A stretch of 64,000 nucleotides of DNA from Paenibacillus macerans (GTDB lineage: Bacteria > Bacillota > Bacilli > Paenibacillales > Paenibacillaceae). This document shows positions 34,528 through 43,388 of the stretch, one piece after another (positions within the stretch are counted from its first letter, which is position 1; the number at the start of each line of letters is the position of its first letter). The stretch lies in NCBI RefSeq assembly GCF_023715465.1, contig NZ_JAMBOE010000005.1, positions 532,824 to 596,823 on the forward strand, in the 5' to 3' direction. Made by a program: the position numbers and the translations under genes. A model generated the notes under the pieces. The model saw only the letters and a list, made by a program, of their open reading frames with translations, was not told where the DNA came from and ran no database searches.

Positions 34528-36954
34528 TCATACTTCAATCTCATCTTCCCTCACGACCACAGGGGCACCCTGATAAGAAACGATGCTTTGACCGGAATTC
34601 CCGGCGATTTCAACTGCGAATTGTCTGTCCTCAGGCATGCCGTCATAACTGCCGATCCGCCCCCCAATCGTCAGCGTGCGGTCCGATTCGCACCAACGCA
34701 TCTCAATCGTGGAATAAGCACCCGCCTCATAGTTATAAGTATCCCCCTCATCTTCATAATGCGTAAATACGGCATCTTTACCGGGGTATACTTTCAGTCG
34801 AATAACCGCTTCAGGCCGTTCATCCGCATATTGCACGTCCGGTCCGACAGGAATGATGGAGCCGGCACGGACAAAGAGCGGAAGCGTCTCCAAATCGGCT
34901 TTCGCTTCAATCGTTTGGCCGCCCTCGATTCGTTCGTCAGTCCAATAATCGTACCATTCGCCGGCCGGCAGGTAGACGCTGCGCAACTTGCTGACGCCTT
35001 GAAGTTCACGGGAACCGGGCCCGTAATACATCGCTGTCGTGACGGGCGCAACCAGGAAGGCCGGACCCAGCATAAACTGGTCGTCAATATCGTACACACG
35101 CGCATCCTCCCGATAATCGAAAGCTAGCGCCCGGAGCATCGTATAGCTATGATGCGCAACCGCCCCCGCAAGTGAATAAATGTAGGGCAGCAGCCTGTAC
35201 CGAAGCTTCAGATATTTCACCAACGTATCGTAAAATGGTTCGCCCGGCTCGCCGAATTGCCATATTTCCCTTGGCGTGTCCGTCCCGTGGGAACGGAACA
35301 TCGGCAGACAAGCCCCCAATTGAAACCAGCGGACATACAGCTCGCGATACCCCAGATCTGCAACTCCATCGTTATAATCTCCGTTCCAGAACCATAGATC
35401 TTTATGGCTATGAACGAAAAACGCGCCGATATCCAGCGTCCAGTACGGAGAGCCTGACGCGCAAAAGTTAAGACCGTCCGCAATCTGCTTTCTAAGCGTC
35501 TCCCAGTTGGCAGATATATCTCCCGACCAAGTAACCGTGCCGTAACGATGCTGCCCGGCATAAGCGGAACGCGTCAAATTCACGACCCGCTTGCCGTCGG
35601 TTACGAAACGTTGTCCTTCATAGATGCCTTTGGAATGCAGCAGCGAATAGGCATTGATATACTCCGGATCGAGATAAAGCTTGGCTTCCCCCGTATTCAT
35701 CAGCATTCGCTGTTCGGGCTCCGGCTTGACCGCCCCTTTCCAGTCCGCTTCGAACGGCTCGGTGCAGTCGCACCACCATGCGTCTATCCCGTGCGAGAAC
35801 AGTCCGGCATGAGCTTGCTTCCAATACAATTGGCGGGCTTCATCCTTAAAAGCGTCATAGGTTGCTTGGTTGCCAAGCAGAAACCCATGCTCGCTCATTT
35901 CCCGGTGATTCTCGCCGCCCTCTTTCATGATCGGCCAGATCGATACCATCAGCTTGGCGTTCAGCGCATGCAACTTGCGCATCATTTCCGAAGGGTCCGG
36001 GAAACGCTGCGGATCAAGCGTCTTTTGCCCCCATAGCTCCCCCGTCCATGATTGCCAATCCAATACAATGCAATCGAGAGGCAACCCGCGGCCGCGATAT
36101 TCCTGTACGGTATCGATCAATTCCTCCTGGGAAACGTAGCGTTCCTTCGATTGCATATAGCCGTAAGCCCATTTCGGCAGCATCGGCGCTTCGCCCGTCA
36201 AATAGCGAATCCCGGCGATGATCTGATCGAATTCCGGACCGTAAATAAAATAAAATTCCATTTCATCGTCGACGTCAGTCCAAATGTAAGAACCGAATGA
36301 GTCGTCATGAAAACTCATGTACGAATAGGAATCCACCAAAATTCCATAACCTCTTGTAGATAAAAGGGCCGGGATAACTGCCTTCATATTTTGCTGGTAC
36401 AAATATTGATGTTTACCCCGAAGATTCATCATCCCCTCTTCATGCGAGCCAAGACCATACAGCGCCTCGTCAGCTTGCCATTCGAACTCCAGCTTTGTAT
36501 GATAGGCCTGCCTGTCGAAAATGCGGTTCATCCCTTCCGCCCTAGCGCGGAACCCGTCCGCCCCATGATCCGTATCAACCCCGCCCGCCGAAGCATCGAA
36601 GATCGTGCGGTAAACTTCGGTGCGCTCGAGCGTTTTCCCGCCTCTGGACGGTTCTGCCGCGAGCAGACTGCCGCTAGAATCCCAATAGCTGAATGCGCAC
36701 GTTGATTTGTCCACCCTTACCTTAAGCAGCTCGGTCGAGATTTCCAGATGGCCCGGCTGATCTGCAATCTTCAATTGCATATCCCGTCTTTCCGGCCGAT
36801 TCACAACCATAAGGCTCTGTTTCCCGCTGAACTCCGAATCCAAAGTATAACGGATTCTGGCAATCCCGGGTGTGCAAAATGCGATCTGCATGATTCCGTC
36901 AGAGGTGTTTAACGTAACGCCGTTCGATTCGGTATGAAAATGAGTCAACCTCAA
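34528..36954 (-). CDS. GH31 alpha-glycosidase, alpha-xylosidase-like
   Basis: 808 residues, no signal peptide. After an N-terminal beta-sandwich comes the GH31 barrel. The nucleophile is Asp396 in 'WWCDCTEPF' and the acid/base is Asp479 in 'WSGDISANW'. Nearby 'GYMQSKERY' and 'IVLDWQSW' are active-site loops typical of the YicI/alpha-xylosidase branch rather than plain alpha-glucosidases. Two C-terminal beta domains follow. TTG at 36954 is used as start, with AAGGG about 11 nt upstream; a second TTG two codons in is possible. Divergent from an AraC regulator that probably controls this gene and the GH43 behind it. Xyloglucan-derived isoprimeverose is a plausible substrate. Confidence 0.88.
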   Translation of the reverse strand: MRLTHFHTESNGVTLNTSDGIMQIAFCTPGIARIRYTLDSEFSGKQSLMVVNRPERRDMQLKIADQPGHLEISTELLKVRVDKSTCAFSYWDSSGSLLAAEPSRGGKTLERTEVYRTIFDASAGGVDTDHGADGFRARAEGMNRIFDRQAYHTKLEFEWQADEALYGLGSHEEGMMNLRGKHQYLYQQNMKAVIPALLSTRGYGILVDSYSYMSFHDDSFGSYIWTDVDDEMEFYFIYGPEFDQIIAGIRYLTGEAPMLPKWAYGYMQSKERYVSQEELIDTVQEYRGRGLPLDCIVLDWQSWTGELWGQKTLDPQRFPDPSEMMRKLHALNAKLMVSIWPIMKEGGENHREMSEHGFLLGNQATYDAFKDEARQLYWKQAHAGLFSHGIDAWWCDCTEPFEADWKGAVKPEPEQRMLMNTGEAKLYLDPEYINAYSLLHSKGIYEGQRFVTDGKRVVNLTRSAYAGQHRYGTVTWSGDISANWETLRKQIADGLNFCASGSPYWTLDIGAFFVHSHKDLWFWNGDYNDGVADLGYRELYVRWFQLGACLPMFRSHGTDTPREIWQFGEPGEPFYDTLVKYLKLRYRLLPYIYSLAGAVAHHSYTMLRALAFDYREDARVYDIDDQFMLGPAFLVAPVTTAMYYGPGSRELQGVSKLRSVYLPAGEWYDYWTDERIEGGQTIEAKADLETLPLFVRAGSIIPVGPDVQYADERPEAVIRLKVYPGKDAVFTHYEDEGDTYNYEAGAYSTIEMRWCESDRTLTIGGRIGSYDGMPEDRQFAVEIAGNSGQSIVSYQGAPVVVREDEIEV

Positions 36955-36982
36955 AACTATCGCTACCCTTCTCCATGGATTT

Positions 36983-37002
36983 GATAATATAATGATATTA
37001 TC
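36983..37002. promoter_or_regulatory. 20-bp palindrome between divergent GH31 and AraC genes
   Basis: GATAATAT (36983-36990) and ATATTATC (36995-37002) form a perfect dyad. It overlaps one of two direct repeats of TATCGCTAMCC (36958 and 36999, 41 bp apart, four helical turns). Directly repeated sites of this kind are typical for AraC-family activators. The dyad itself may be promoter overlap. Confidence 0.4.
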
Positions 37003-37071
37003 GCTAACCCCATCATATCTAGCAGTTAATTGCGTATTATTCGCACTATATTACGATTTCCAGGAGGGCGT

Positions 37072-37965
37072 ATGTTCGAGCATCGTTACCGGGAAAACAA
37101 GCCGCACGGCGTTCCCGATTTTCCGCTGTATATATACAAGGTGGAGCATCAAGCCGGGGTTCTTTCCATCCTTCCCATCCATTGGCATAATGAGATGGAA
37201 ATCATCTATCTGGCCCGAGGAACGGCCACGTTCCGAATCGAAAGCCGGGAGTTCGCCATTCGGGAGGGAGAAGCGCTCGTCGTTCACCCGGGCGAACTCC
37301 ATTCGGGAATTAACGATCATGATGCAGGGATTTGCTATTACTCCATCGTGTTCAAATTATCCTGGCTGTCTTCGCTCCAAGCGGATCGAATCCAGGAGCT
37401 GTTCCTCGGGCCGATCCTGCAGGGGACAGCCAGGCTGCCCGCCTTGTTGTCCGCTCCCGCAGGGACGCCTCCCGAATTGCTGGACTATATACGGCAGCTT
37501 CTGACCCGCTTCGAGCAGCGGTCGCCCGCTTACGAATTGAGCTTGAAAGGCCTCCTGCTGCTGCTGATTGCGGATGTTTGCCGGCACGGATTGATGGAAA
37601 AAAACGACGATCAAGGAAAACGCCACGCATATGAATATAACCGGCAAATCAAAAAGGTGCTGGCTTATATGGAAGAGCACTCCCATGAAAAGCTTGAGTT
37701 GGATCAACTGGCTGCCGTAGTGTCCCTTAGCCGTTCCCATTTTTGCAAATTTTTCAAAACGCAGACCGGAATGCGGCCGATGGAATATGTGAATTTTATC
37801 CGGATCAATAAAGCCGCGGGCTTGCTGCGCAGCGGATCGTACAATGTTCTGGAAGCCGCGCTGGAGTCCGGCTACCAGCATGTCAGTTACTTTTCCAAAT
37901 GGTTCAGGTTTTATATGAATATGACGCCTTCGGAATACAAGGCCTGCTATGCTTCCGGACTTTAA
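37072..37965 (+). CDS. AraC-family transcriptional regulator with cupin sensor domain
   Basis: 297 residues. The N-terminal cupin ('PIHWHNEMEIIYLARGTATF...VVHPGELHSG') is a sugar-binding AraC sensor. The C-terminal about 100 residues carry two helix-turn-helices ('LDQLAAVVSLSRSHFCKFFKTQTG' and 'NVLEAALESGYQHVSYFSKWF'). ATG at 37072 with AGGAGGG upstream. Divergently transcribed from the GH31/GH43 operon with a 117-bp spacer that carries repeats. It is most likely the local activator of that operon, induced by a pentose or oligosaccharide. Confidence 0.9.
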   Translation: MFEHRYRENKPHGVPDFPLYIYKVEHQAGVLSILPIHWHNEMEIIYLARGTATFRIESREFAIREGEALVVHPGELHSGINDHDAGICYYSIVFKLSWLSSLQADRIQELFLGPILQGTARLPALLSAPAGTPPELLDYIRQLLTRFEQRSPAYELSLKGLLLLLIADVCRHGLMEKNDDQGKRHAYEYNRQIKKVLAYMEEHSHEKLELDQLAAVVSLSRSHFCKFFKTQTGMRPMEYVNFIRINKAAGLLRSGSYNVLEAALESGYQHVSYFSKWFRFYMNMTPSEYKACYASGL

Positions 37966-37990
37966 AAGGCAACTTTAGAAAGCGTCAAAA

Positions 37991-39646
37991 TCACAAAAAG
38001 GACCCGTCGCCGCTTTGCGTGCCGGTGCGATATTCCTGCGGCGTTAAGCCGGTCCATTTTTTAAAAAACCGGGTAAAGGATTGCGGCATTTCGTATCCGA
38101 TCAACCAACCGACCTCGGCCACCTTCAACTCGTCCTTCCTCAGCAGTTCCTTCGCTTTGCGGATTCGGAGCTCATCGATATATTCCGATAGATTGACACC
38201 CCGTTCCTGCTTAAATAGCCTGGACAAATAGGAGGGATTGAAATGGAATTCATCCGCCAGTCTCACAAGGGACAGATCTTCGCTGATGTTATGTTCAATG
38301 TACAAGCACATTCTATCGATTGCGCCGGCCGCCCTCTTCTGCTCTCCGCTTTGCCGGAGCGAAAACAGAACCTCGGCCGCGCCTTTCAAAAACTCAAAGG
38401 CTTCTCTCCAGGAATGATAGTCCTCCAGCCGCATCAGGCCAAACGAACCGATCTCGCGAACTTCCCAGCGATTGATGTAAGACAGCAGCACAAGCGCAAT
38501 GGTGTAACAAAGCTCCGTCAGATTGGGGTCTTCCCTCCCGTGTTCGTAAGCTGCCGGCTCGGCCAATTCGTCGAACAGCCTCATGAATTCCTTTCTTCTT
38601 CCTGCTTCCAAATGCGCGGCTAACGCTTCGGATTTATCGCGCAATGACCGGCTGCGGATCGAGGCGGACGCCGGGGCGTCCTCATTGGGAAACACCTTTT
38701 GGACCATTCGCGTTCCGTCCCCGGTCCGATCATGCTGGTGCCGCCTCATTTTGTCGTAAACGGCGGGAAGTCCTTCCCAGGCGAACGCTTCGCCGCTTAG
38801 CGTAACGGCAACCGTCGTATCGAGCGACTCCAGGCAGGTTTGCTGAATCAGCTCAAATGTCCCTTCCAAATACATAACCGTCTGTTCGAAAGCGTCCGTT
38901 CTTTCCCCATCGATAAGCCGCTTGGGCTGAAAAAGCCAAATCAGATCGCCGTATCGATCAATGACGCCGATGCTGTTCGTCCGCTCCGCCAAAAACGCCT
39001 CCGCCAGAAACTTAACCGCAAGTGCCGTCTCCTGCCGATCGGCATACGATGGGGACGCCCCCGCCGTTCCGGCATGCGTTAAATTGCCAAGCGCGATCAG
39101 CACCGGCAGAGACGCGTCCAGCGGTATCTGCAGCCGCTGGAAATCTTCCGCCAGTACCCGTTCGAAGAGGACGTCGTGGAATAACAGATTTCGAAAATAG
39201 TCCCCATGCGCAAGCGTCTCAAGCGTATGCAGCTGCTCTTTCGACCGCCGGATCAGATCGTTCGCGCGCCAAGTATCCGCCAATTCCTGAAGCGCTCGCT
39301 CAACGGCTGCGATCAATTTCGGATAACCTTCGTTCTTCAGCACATATTGCACGTCCGGCGCTTGAATCGCCTGATAGACATAGTTGAAGTCGCTATGCCC
39401 CGTCAGAAAAACAATTTTGCACTGCGGCCAGTTGAGACGTATGGCTTCCATCAGTTCCAGGCCGTCCATACCGGGCATGCAGATATCGGACAAGACGATA
39501 TCGACTCTGGTCCGGTTTAACAAGTCCAGCGCTTCTTGGCCGGAATACGCCTTGTACAGATCGAGGTCGAGGTTCAGCTTTCCGAAAATATCCGCCAAGC
39601 CATCCGTAATGATCTCTTCGTCGTCAACGATCAGCATTCTGTACAC
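37991..39646 (-). CDS. response regulator, YesN type (module B)
   Basis: 551 residues. Receiver domain with acceptor Asp54 in 'LSDICMPGMDG', a long middle region (about 140-430) of unknown fold, and a C-terminal AraC DNA-binding domain ('SLVRLADEFHFNPSYLSRLFKQERG', 'KVAEVGWLIGYEMPQSFTRFFKKWTG'). The start is GTG at 39646 with GGAGGTGA 8 nt upstream, giving the family-typical 'MYRMLIVDDEE'. It overlaps the end of the sensor-kinase gene by 23 bp. Last gene of the minus-strand module B (binding protein, two permeases, kinase, regulator). Confidence 0.9.
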   Translation of the reverse strand: MYRMLIVDDEEIITDGLADIFGKLNLDLDLYKAYSGQEALDLLNRTRVDIVLSDICMPGMDGLELMEAIRLNWPQCKIVFLTGHSDFNYVYQAIQAPDVQYVLKNEGYPKLIAAVERALQELADTWRANDLIRRSKEQLHTLETLAHGDYFRNLLFHDVLFERVLAEDFQRLQIPLDASLPVLIALGNLTHAGTAGASPSYADRQETALAVKFLAEAFLAERTNSIGVIDRYGDLIWLFQPKRLIDGERTDAFEQTVMYLEGTFELIQQTCLESLDTTVAVTLSGEAFAWEGLPAVYDKMRRHQHDRTGDGTRMVQKVFPNEDAPASASIRSRSLRDKSEALAAHLEAGRRKEFMRLFDELAEPAAYEHGREDPNLTELCYTIALVLLSYINRWEVREIGSFGLMRLEDYHSWREAFEFLKGAAEVLFSLRQSGEQKRAAGAIDRMCLYIEHNISEDLSLVRLADEFHFNPSYLSRLFKQERGVNLSEYIDELRIRKAKELLRKDELKVAEVGWLIGYEMPQSFTRFFKKWTGLTPQEYRTGTQSGDGSFL

Positions 39647-41393
39647 CTGACCGGTCACCTCCATCGGCAAGAAGGATCGTTACCCTAAGCCCTCCAAGCT
39701 CGCTCCGTTCCGTTTGCAATCCGCTATCCTCCCCGAATGTGATGCGAATTCGGCGATGAATGTTGACCATCCCCGTGGTCTCGGCCTGATCCCGGACATC
39801 GTGCAATGCTATCCGTATCCGCTCCAACGCTTCATCCGCCAAGCGGTCTCCGTTATCCTCCACGATAATTCGTACCTGGCTGCTCGCCTTCTCGAAACGG
39901 ACGGCGATCAAGCCGTCCTTGACCTTTTTTTCAAGGCTGTGCTTGAATGCGTTTTCAATGATAGGTTGAACGATCAACCGGGGCACGGGAATCGACCGCA
40001 GCTCATCGGGCAGCGTATCGAAACGGACCTGAATCCTTCTGGAAAACCTTAATTCCTGAATTTCCGCATACATTCTCGCATGATGAATCTCCTGTTCCAA
40101 AGCGACCAAATCGGAAGCATTCCTCGTCACAAACTCGAAATACTCCCCGAGCAGCGTCGTAAACTGTTCGATGCGTTCCGTGTCCCCCGTCTTGGCCATC
40201 GTATTCAGGATAAAAAAACTGTTATATAAAAAGTGCGGGTTGATTTGCGATTGCAGCTGCTTCAGCTCCGCTCGCTGAGCCATGATTTTTTGCTTATAGA
40301 CTTGATCGATCAAGGAACGCAAATTCTCCACCATCTGGTTAAACCGGCCGTACAAGTACCGAAACTCGTCTTTGGATTCATGGGCGATATAAATGCTCAG
40401 ATCCCCTTGCTCCATCCTCCTGAAGCTTTTAACGAGCGTCAGCATAGGCTTGTGAATGAACTTATAGGTAGACAACGCAAAAGCGGCAAAAATCCCCAAT
40501 GCACAGGCGGCAAATACCCATGCCCATTTGTAAAACTTGCTCAACGGCTTCCGCACGACCTGATCGGGAATGAAACGGTAGATCGACAATCCCAGGTCCG
40601 CAGAGTGCGCCTGGACGGCGTAATACCGGTTCCCCGCAATAAGCAGCTTGGCCGTTTTGCCTGCTGCGTCCGGCCGGATTTCCCGGACATAAAAGGGGGC
40701 GCCGGCTTTCGACAATTCCCCCGTTCCGCTCGCCAAAGCCACCTTGGCGCTGTCCGACAGCAGCAGCGTGCCGCTGCCGGGATAGGTGTTGAATTGGGCC
40801 AGCGCCTCCTGAAGCTTTAGCGTATCCAGCTCGATCTCGACCGTAAACAACGGCTCCGCCCCCTTGGTTCCCCGCTGTTTCATCGCGCCGAGGAACAGTC
40901 CGCCATTCCATTCGATGACCTGGGAAGCGCTGCCAAATACAGAGCGGATTTCGCGGTAGCGCTCAGCTTCGAACCCGCGCACTCCGCCCAGGGCCGACAT
41001 CGTTCGATCGATCGTCGCGATATGAATGCTCACGTCCTTGATATACATGCTGCTGTTTTGGACGGTGTACAACCGTTTCATCAGCGAATTCATATTCTCC
41101 GTACGGTCGATCGTCGCCATCGTTTCCCAGGCGAGGGCGAGTTCGTTCAGGTTATCGTCCTCCAGCAGGCTGAACTGCAATAGCTTTATACGTTCGATCT
41201 CATTTTCCAGGTCGGTCAAATAGAATGCAGTTTGCGCGGCAGCCGTTTTGGTAATGTCCGCGCTTGCGGTTTGCACGACCCAATGGTACAGATAAACCGC
41301 GGATAACAAAATAGGCAGCATGATCAGCAGAAAAGTGATGATCAACCGTAGAAATATCGTATTTCGCAGCGAAAAGTCTTGCCTTAAAAACAA
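39624..41393 (-). CDS. sensor histidine kinase, YesM type (module B)
   Basis: About 589 residues. TM1 about 12-37, an extracellular domain of roughly 240 residues, TM2 about 290-310, HAMP, and the His_kinase motif with His387 in 'QSQINPHFLYN'. The HATPase has 'ENAFKHS' and a less typical lid 'ETTGMVNIHRRIRI' in place of the usual G(I/V)GLxN. The start is uncertain: the longest frame opens at a TTG (41447) with no ribosome site. TTG at 41393 has GGAGG 8 nt upstream and places TM1 close to the N-terminus, so it is preferred. Partner of the overlapping response regulator. Confidence 0.85.
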   Translation of the reverse strand: MFLRQDFSLRNTIFLRLIITFLLIMLPILLSAVYLYHWVVQTASADITKTAAAQTAFYLTDLENEIERIKLLQFSLLEDDNLNELALAWETMATIDRTENMNSLMKRLYTVQNSSMYIKDVSIHIATIDRTMSALGGVRGFEAERYREIRSVFGSASQVIEWNGGLFLGAMKQRGTKGAEPLFTVEIELDTLKLQEALAQFNTYPGSGTLLLSDSAKVALASGTGELSKAGAPFYVREIRPDAAGKTAKLLIAGNRYYAVQAHSADLGLSIYRFIPDQVVRKPLSKFYKWAWVFAACALGIFAAFALSTYKFIHKPMLTLVKSFRRMEQGDLSIYIAHESKDEFRYLYGRFNQMVENLRSLIDQVYKQKIMAQRAELKQLQSQINPHFLYNSFFILNTMAKTGDTERIEQFTTLLGEYFEFVTRNASDLVALEQEIHHARMYAEIQELRFSRRIQVRFDTLPDELRSIPVPRLIVQPIIENAFKHSLEKKVKDGLIAVRFEKASSQVRIIVEDNGDRLADEALERIRIALHDVRDQAETTGMVNIHRRIRITFGEDSGLQTERSELGGLRVTILLADGGDRSGVQNADR

Positions 41394-41484
41394 AGCCGAT
41401 GCCTCCAGCCATTTTTTCTCAATTATAGCCCGAAACCGAAGAGACAACCAGACATTTGATAACCCTATGCAATTAATCGCACAT

Positions 41485-42405
41485 TCATCCTTTGACGCTG
41501 CCCAAAACGATACCTTTTACGAAATATTTCTGCAAGAATGGATACGCCAAAATAATCGGGAGTGAACCGAGGAAAATCTGCGACGATTTCAACGTCCGAT
41601 CGGAAATAAGCGCCAGGTTGAGCATATCGTCTCTCGACATATTCGACAGGTTTTGCTGGATCACGATGGTTTGAATATAGCTTTGCAGCGGATAATTGGA
41701 CGGGTTGCCCATCAGCAGCAGACCATCGAACCAGCTGTTCCAATGCTCGACCATGGAAAACAAGGCCAGTGTGGCAAGCGCGGGCTTGGAGATCGGCACG
41801 AAGATCGCCCACATCGTCCTCCAGTGGCTCGCTCCGTCAATGAGCGCCGCTTCTTCCAGCTCCTTCGGAATCTCCCGGAAAAAGTTAAGCAGCAGCACGA
41901 CGCTGAATACGGGAACCGCGCCTGGCAGAATAAGCGCCCAAATCGAATCGAGCAGCCCGTATTCTTTAATCGTCGAATACCAGGGAATCAGTCCCCCGTT
42001 GAACAGCATCGTAATAAAAAAGAGCCACGCATACAGGCTGCGAAACCGAAAAGCATGCGACTCTTTGGCCAGCGGATAAGCGACCAAGATGGTCAAAAGC
42101 AGGTTGAGCGGAGTTCCCAAGCCAATCCGCGTCAGAGACACGAGCATCGCTTGCCAGAATTCGTTGCGGCTCGCCGTATACATGTAAGAGGCGAATGTGA
42201 AATCGACGGGCCACATCCTCACGTACCCCGCCGAGGCCGCCGCGCTCGAACTGAAAGAAACCGCTATGATATGAATCAAGGGCAAGACGCAAATGAGTGA
42301 AATCAAGATAAGAATAACGGCATTGACCAGAGGAAACCATTCAAACCGTTTTCCCTGCCGGATGCGGGCAAACCCTGCCGGTTTTGGCGCCAACCTTTGC
42401 TCCAA
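41485..42405 (-). CDS. carbohydrate ABC importer permease, YtcP/LplC type (module B)
   Basis: 306 residues with six membrane segments, 'VLPLIHIIAVSFSSSAAASAG' after TM1, EAA loop 'KELEEAALIDGASHWRTMWAIFVP', and C-terminus 'YPFLQKYFVKGIVLGSVKG'. TTG at 42405 is the start that fits GGAGGG 6 nt upstream; the longer frame would overlap the preceding permease. The 'SSAAASAG' stretch is shared with the module C permease at 51871, suggesting related importers. Pairs with the LplB-type permease just upstream. Confidence 0.88.
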   Translation of the reverse strand: MEQRLAPKPAGFARIRQGKRFEWFPLVNAVILILISLICVLPLIHIIAVSFSSSAAASAGYVRMWPVDFTFASYMYTASRNEFWQAMLVSLTRIGLGTPLNLLLTILVAYPLAKESHAFRFRSLYAWLFFITMLFNGGLIPWYSTIKEYGLLDSIWALILPGAVPVFSVVLLLNFFREIPKELEEAALIDGASHWRTMWAIFVPISKPALATLALFSMVEHWNSWFDGLLLMGNPSNYPLQSYIQTIVIQQNLSNMSRDDMLNLALISDRTLKSSQIFLGSLPIILAYPFLQKYFVKGIVLGSVKG

Positions 42406-42418
42406 AGTTCTCCCTCCT

Positions 42419-43318
42419 CTAAAAAATCCGATATTTCGCAACCCGGTAGGCAAAGAAATAGGAGCCGGAAATTAGCGTGAACGATACGACCGATTTGAAT
42501 AAACCGACCGCCGTCGCTACCCCGTACTGCGCGTCAAGCAAGCCGATCCGGTACACGAACGTATCCAAAATATCGCCGCTCTCGTAAACTTGCGGACTGT
42601 ATAAATTAAACACTTGATCAAACCCGGCGTTCAGCAGCTGCCCCAGGCTTAACACCGACAGCAGCACGATCACCATGCGCATTCCCGGAATCGTGATATG
42701 CCACATTTTGTGCCAGCGATTGGCGCCGTCCATGGTCGCCGCTTCGTACAATCCCGGATCGATGCCCGTGATTGCCGCCAAATATACGATTGTCCCGTAG
42801 CCGAAGTTTTTCCAAATGTCCGAAGCGATCAGCGTGAAGGGAAACCAGTCGTTGTCGCCGAGGAAAAAGATCTTCGAAATCCCAAATAATCCGAGGAATT
42901 CATTAACGATCCCTCCGGAAGGGGAAAGAATATCGATCAAAATGCCGCCAAGCACGACCCAGGATAAAAAATAGGGTAAATAAATCGCGGTTTGCACGGA
43001 CCGTTTGATCAGATTATTTTTCAATTCGTTTAAGAGAATCGCAAAAATGATCGGAACCACGAGCCCTAATATAAGCTTAAAGCCGGAAATAAAAAGGGTG
43101 TTCCACAAAACCTGCGTGAAATTCGGCAAGTTCATGACATACTCGAAATTGTCCCAGCCGACCCACTTCTGCTCGCCGAACAAGCCTTTGGCGGGAATAA
43201 ACTTTTGAAACGCAATCATAACGCCGGCCATCGGGATATACGAAAATAACACGATCAACATTAGTCCCGGCAGTATCATTAAATGAAGCGGCAATTCTCT
43301 TCGCCATTTCGCTCTCAT
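42419..43318 (-). CDS. carbohydrate ABC importer permease, LplB type (module B)
   Basis: 299 residues with six membrane segments. Motifs: 'SYIPMAGVMIAFQKFIPAKG', 'QTAIYLPYFLSWVVLGGILID' and EAA loop 'GLYEAATMDGANRWHKMWHITIPGM'. The ATG at 43318 lies 6 nt after GGAGG; longer frames lack a ribosome site. Close in sequence style to the module C permease at 50891 ('LSWVILGGILIDLLSP' there). Second gene of module B, 70 bp after the binding protein. Confidence 0.88.
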   Translation of the reverse strand: MRAKWRRELPLHLMILPGLMLIVLFSYIPMAGVMIAFQKFIPAKGLFGEQKWVGWDNFEYVMNLPNFTQVLWNTLFISGFKLILGLVVPIIFAILLNELKNNLIKRSVQTAIYLPYFLSWVVLGGILIDILSPSGGIVNEFLGLFGISKIFFLGDNDWFPFTLIASDIWKNFGYGTIVYLAAITGIDPGLYEAATMDGANRWHKMWHITIPGMRMVIVLLSVLSLGQLLNAGFDQVFNLYSPQVYESGDILDTFVYRIGLLDAQYGVATAVGLFKSVVSFTLISGSYFFAYRVAKYRIF

Positions 43319-43388
43319 TTTCATCCTCCATATCGGTGAGCAAGAGTAGGGCTGAGGGAGAGCAAAACCCCCCTCCGGCCCGGAATCG

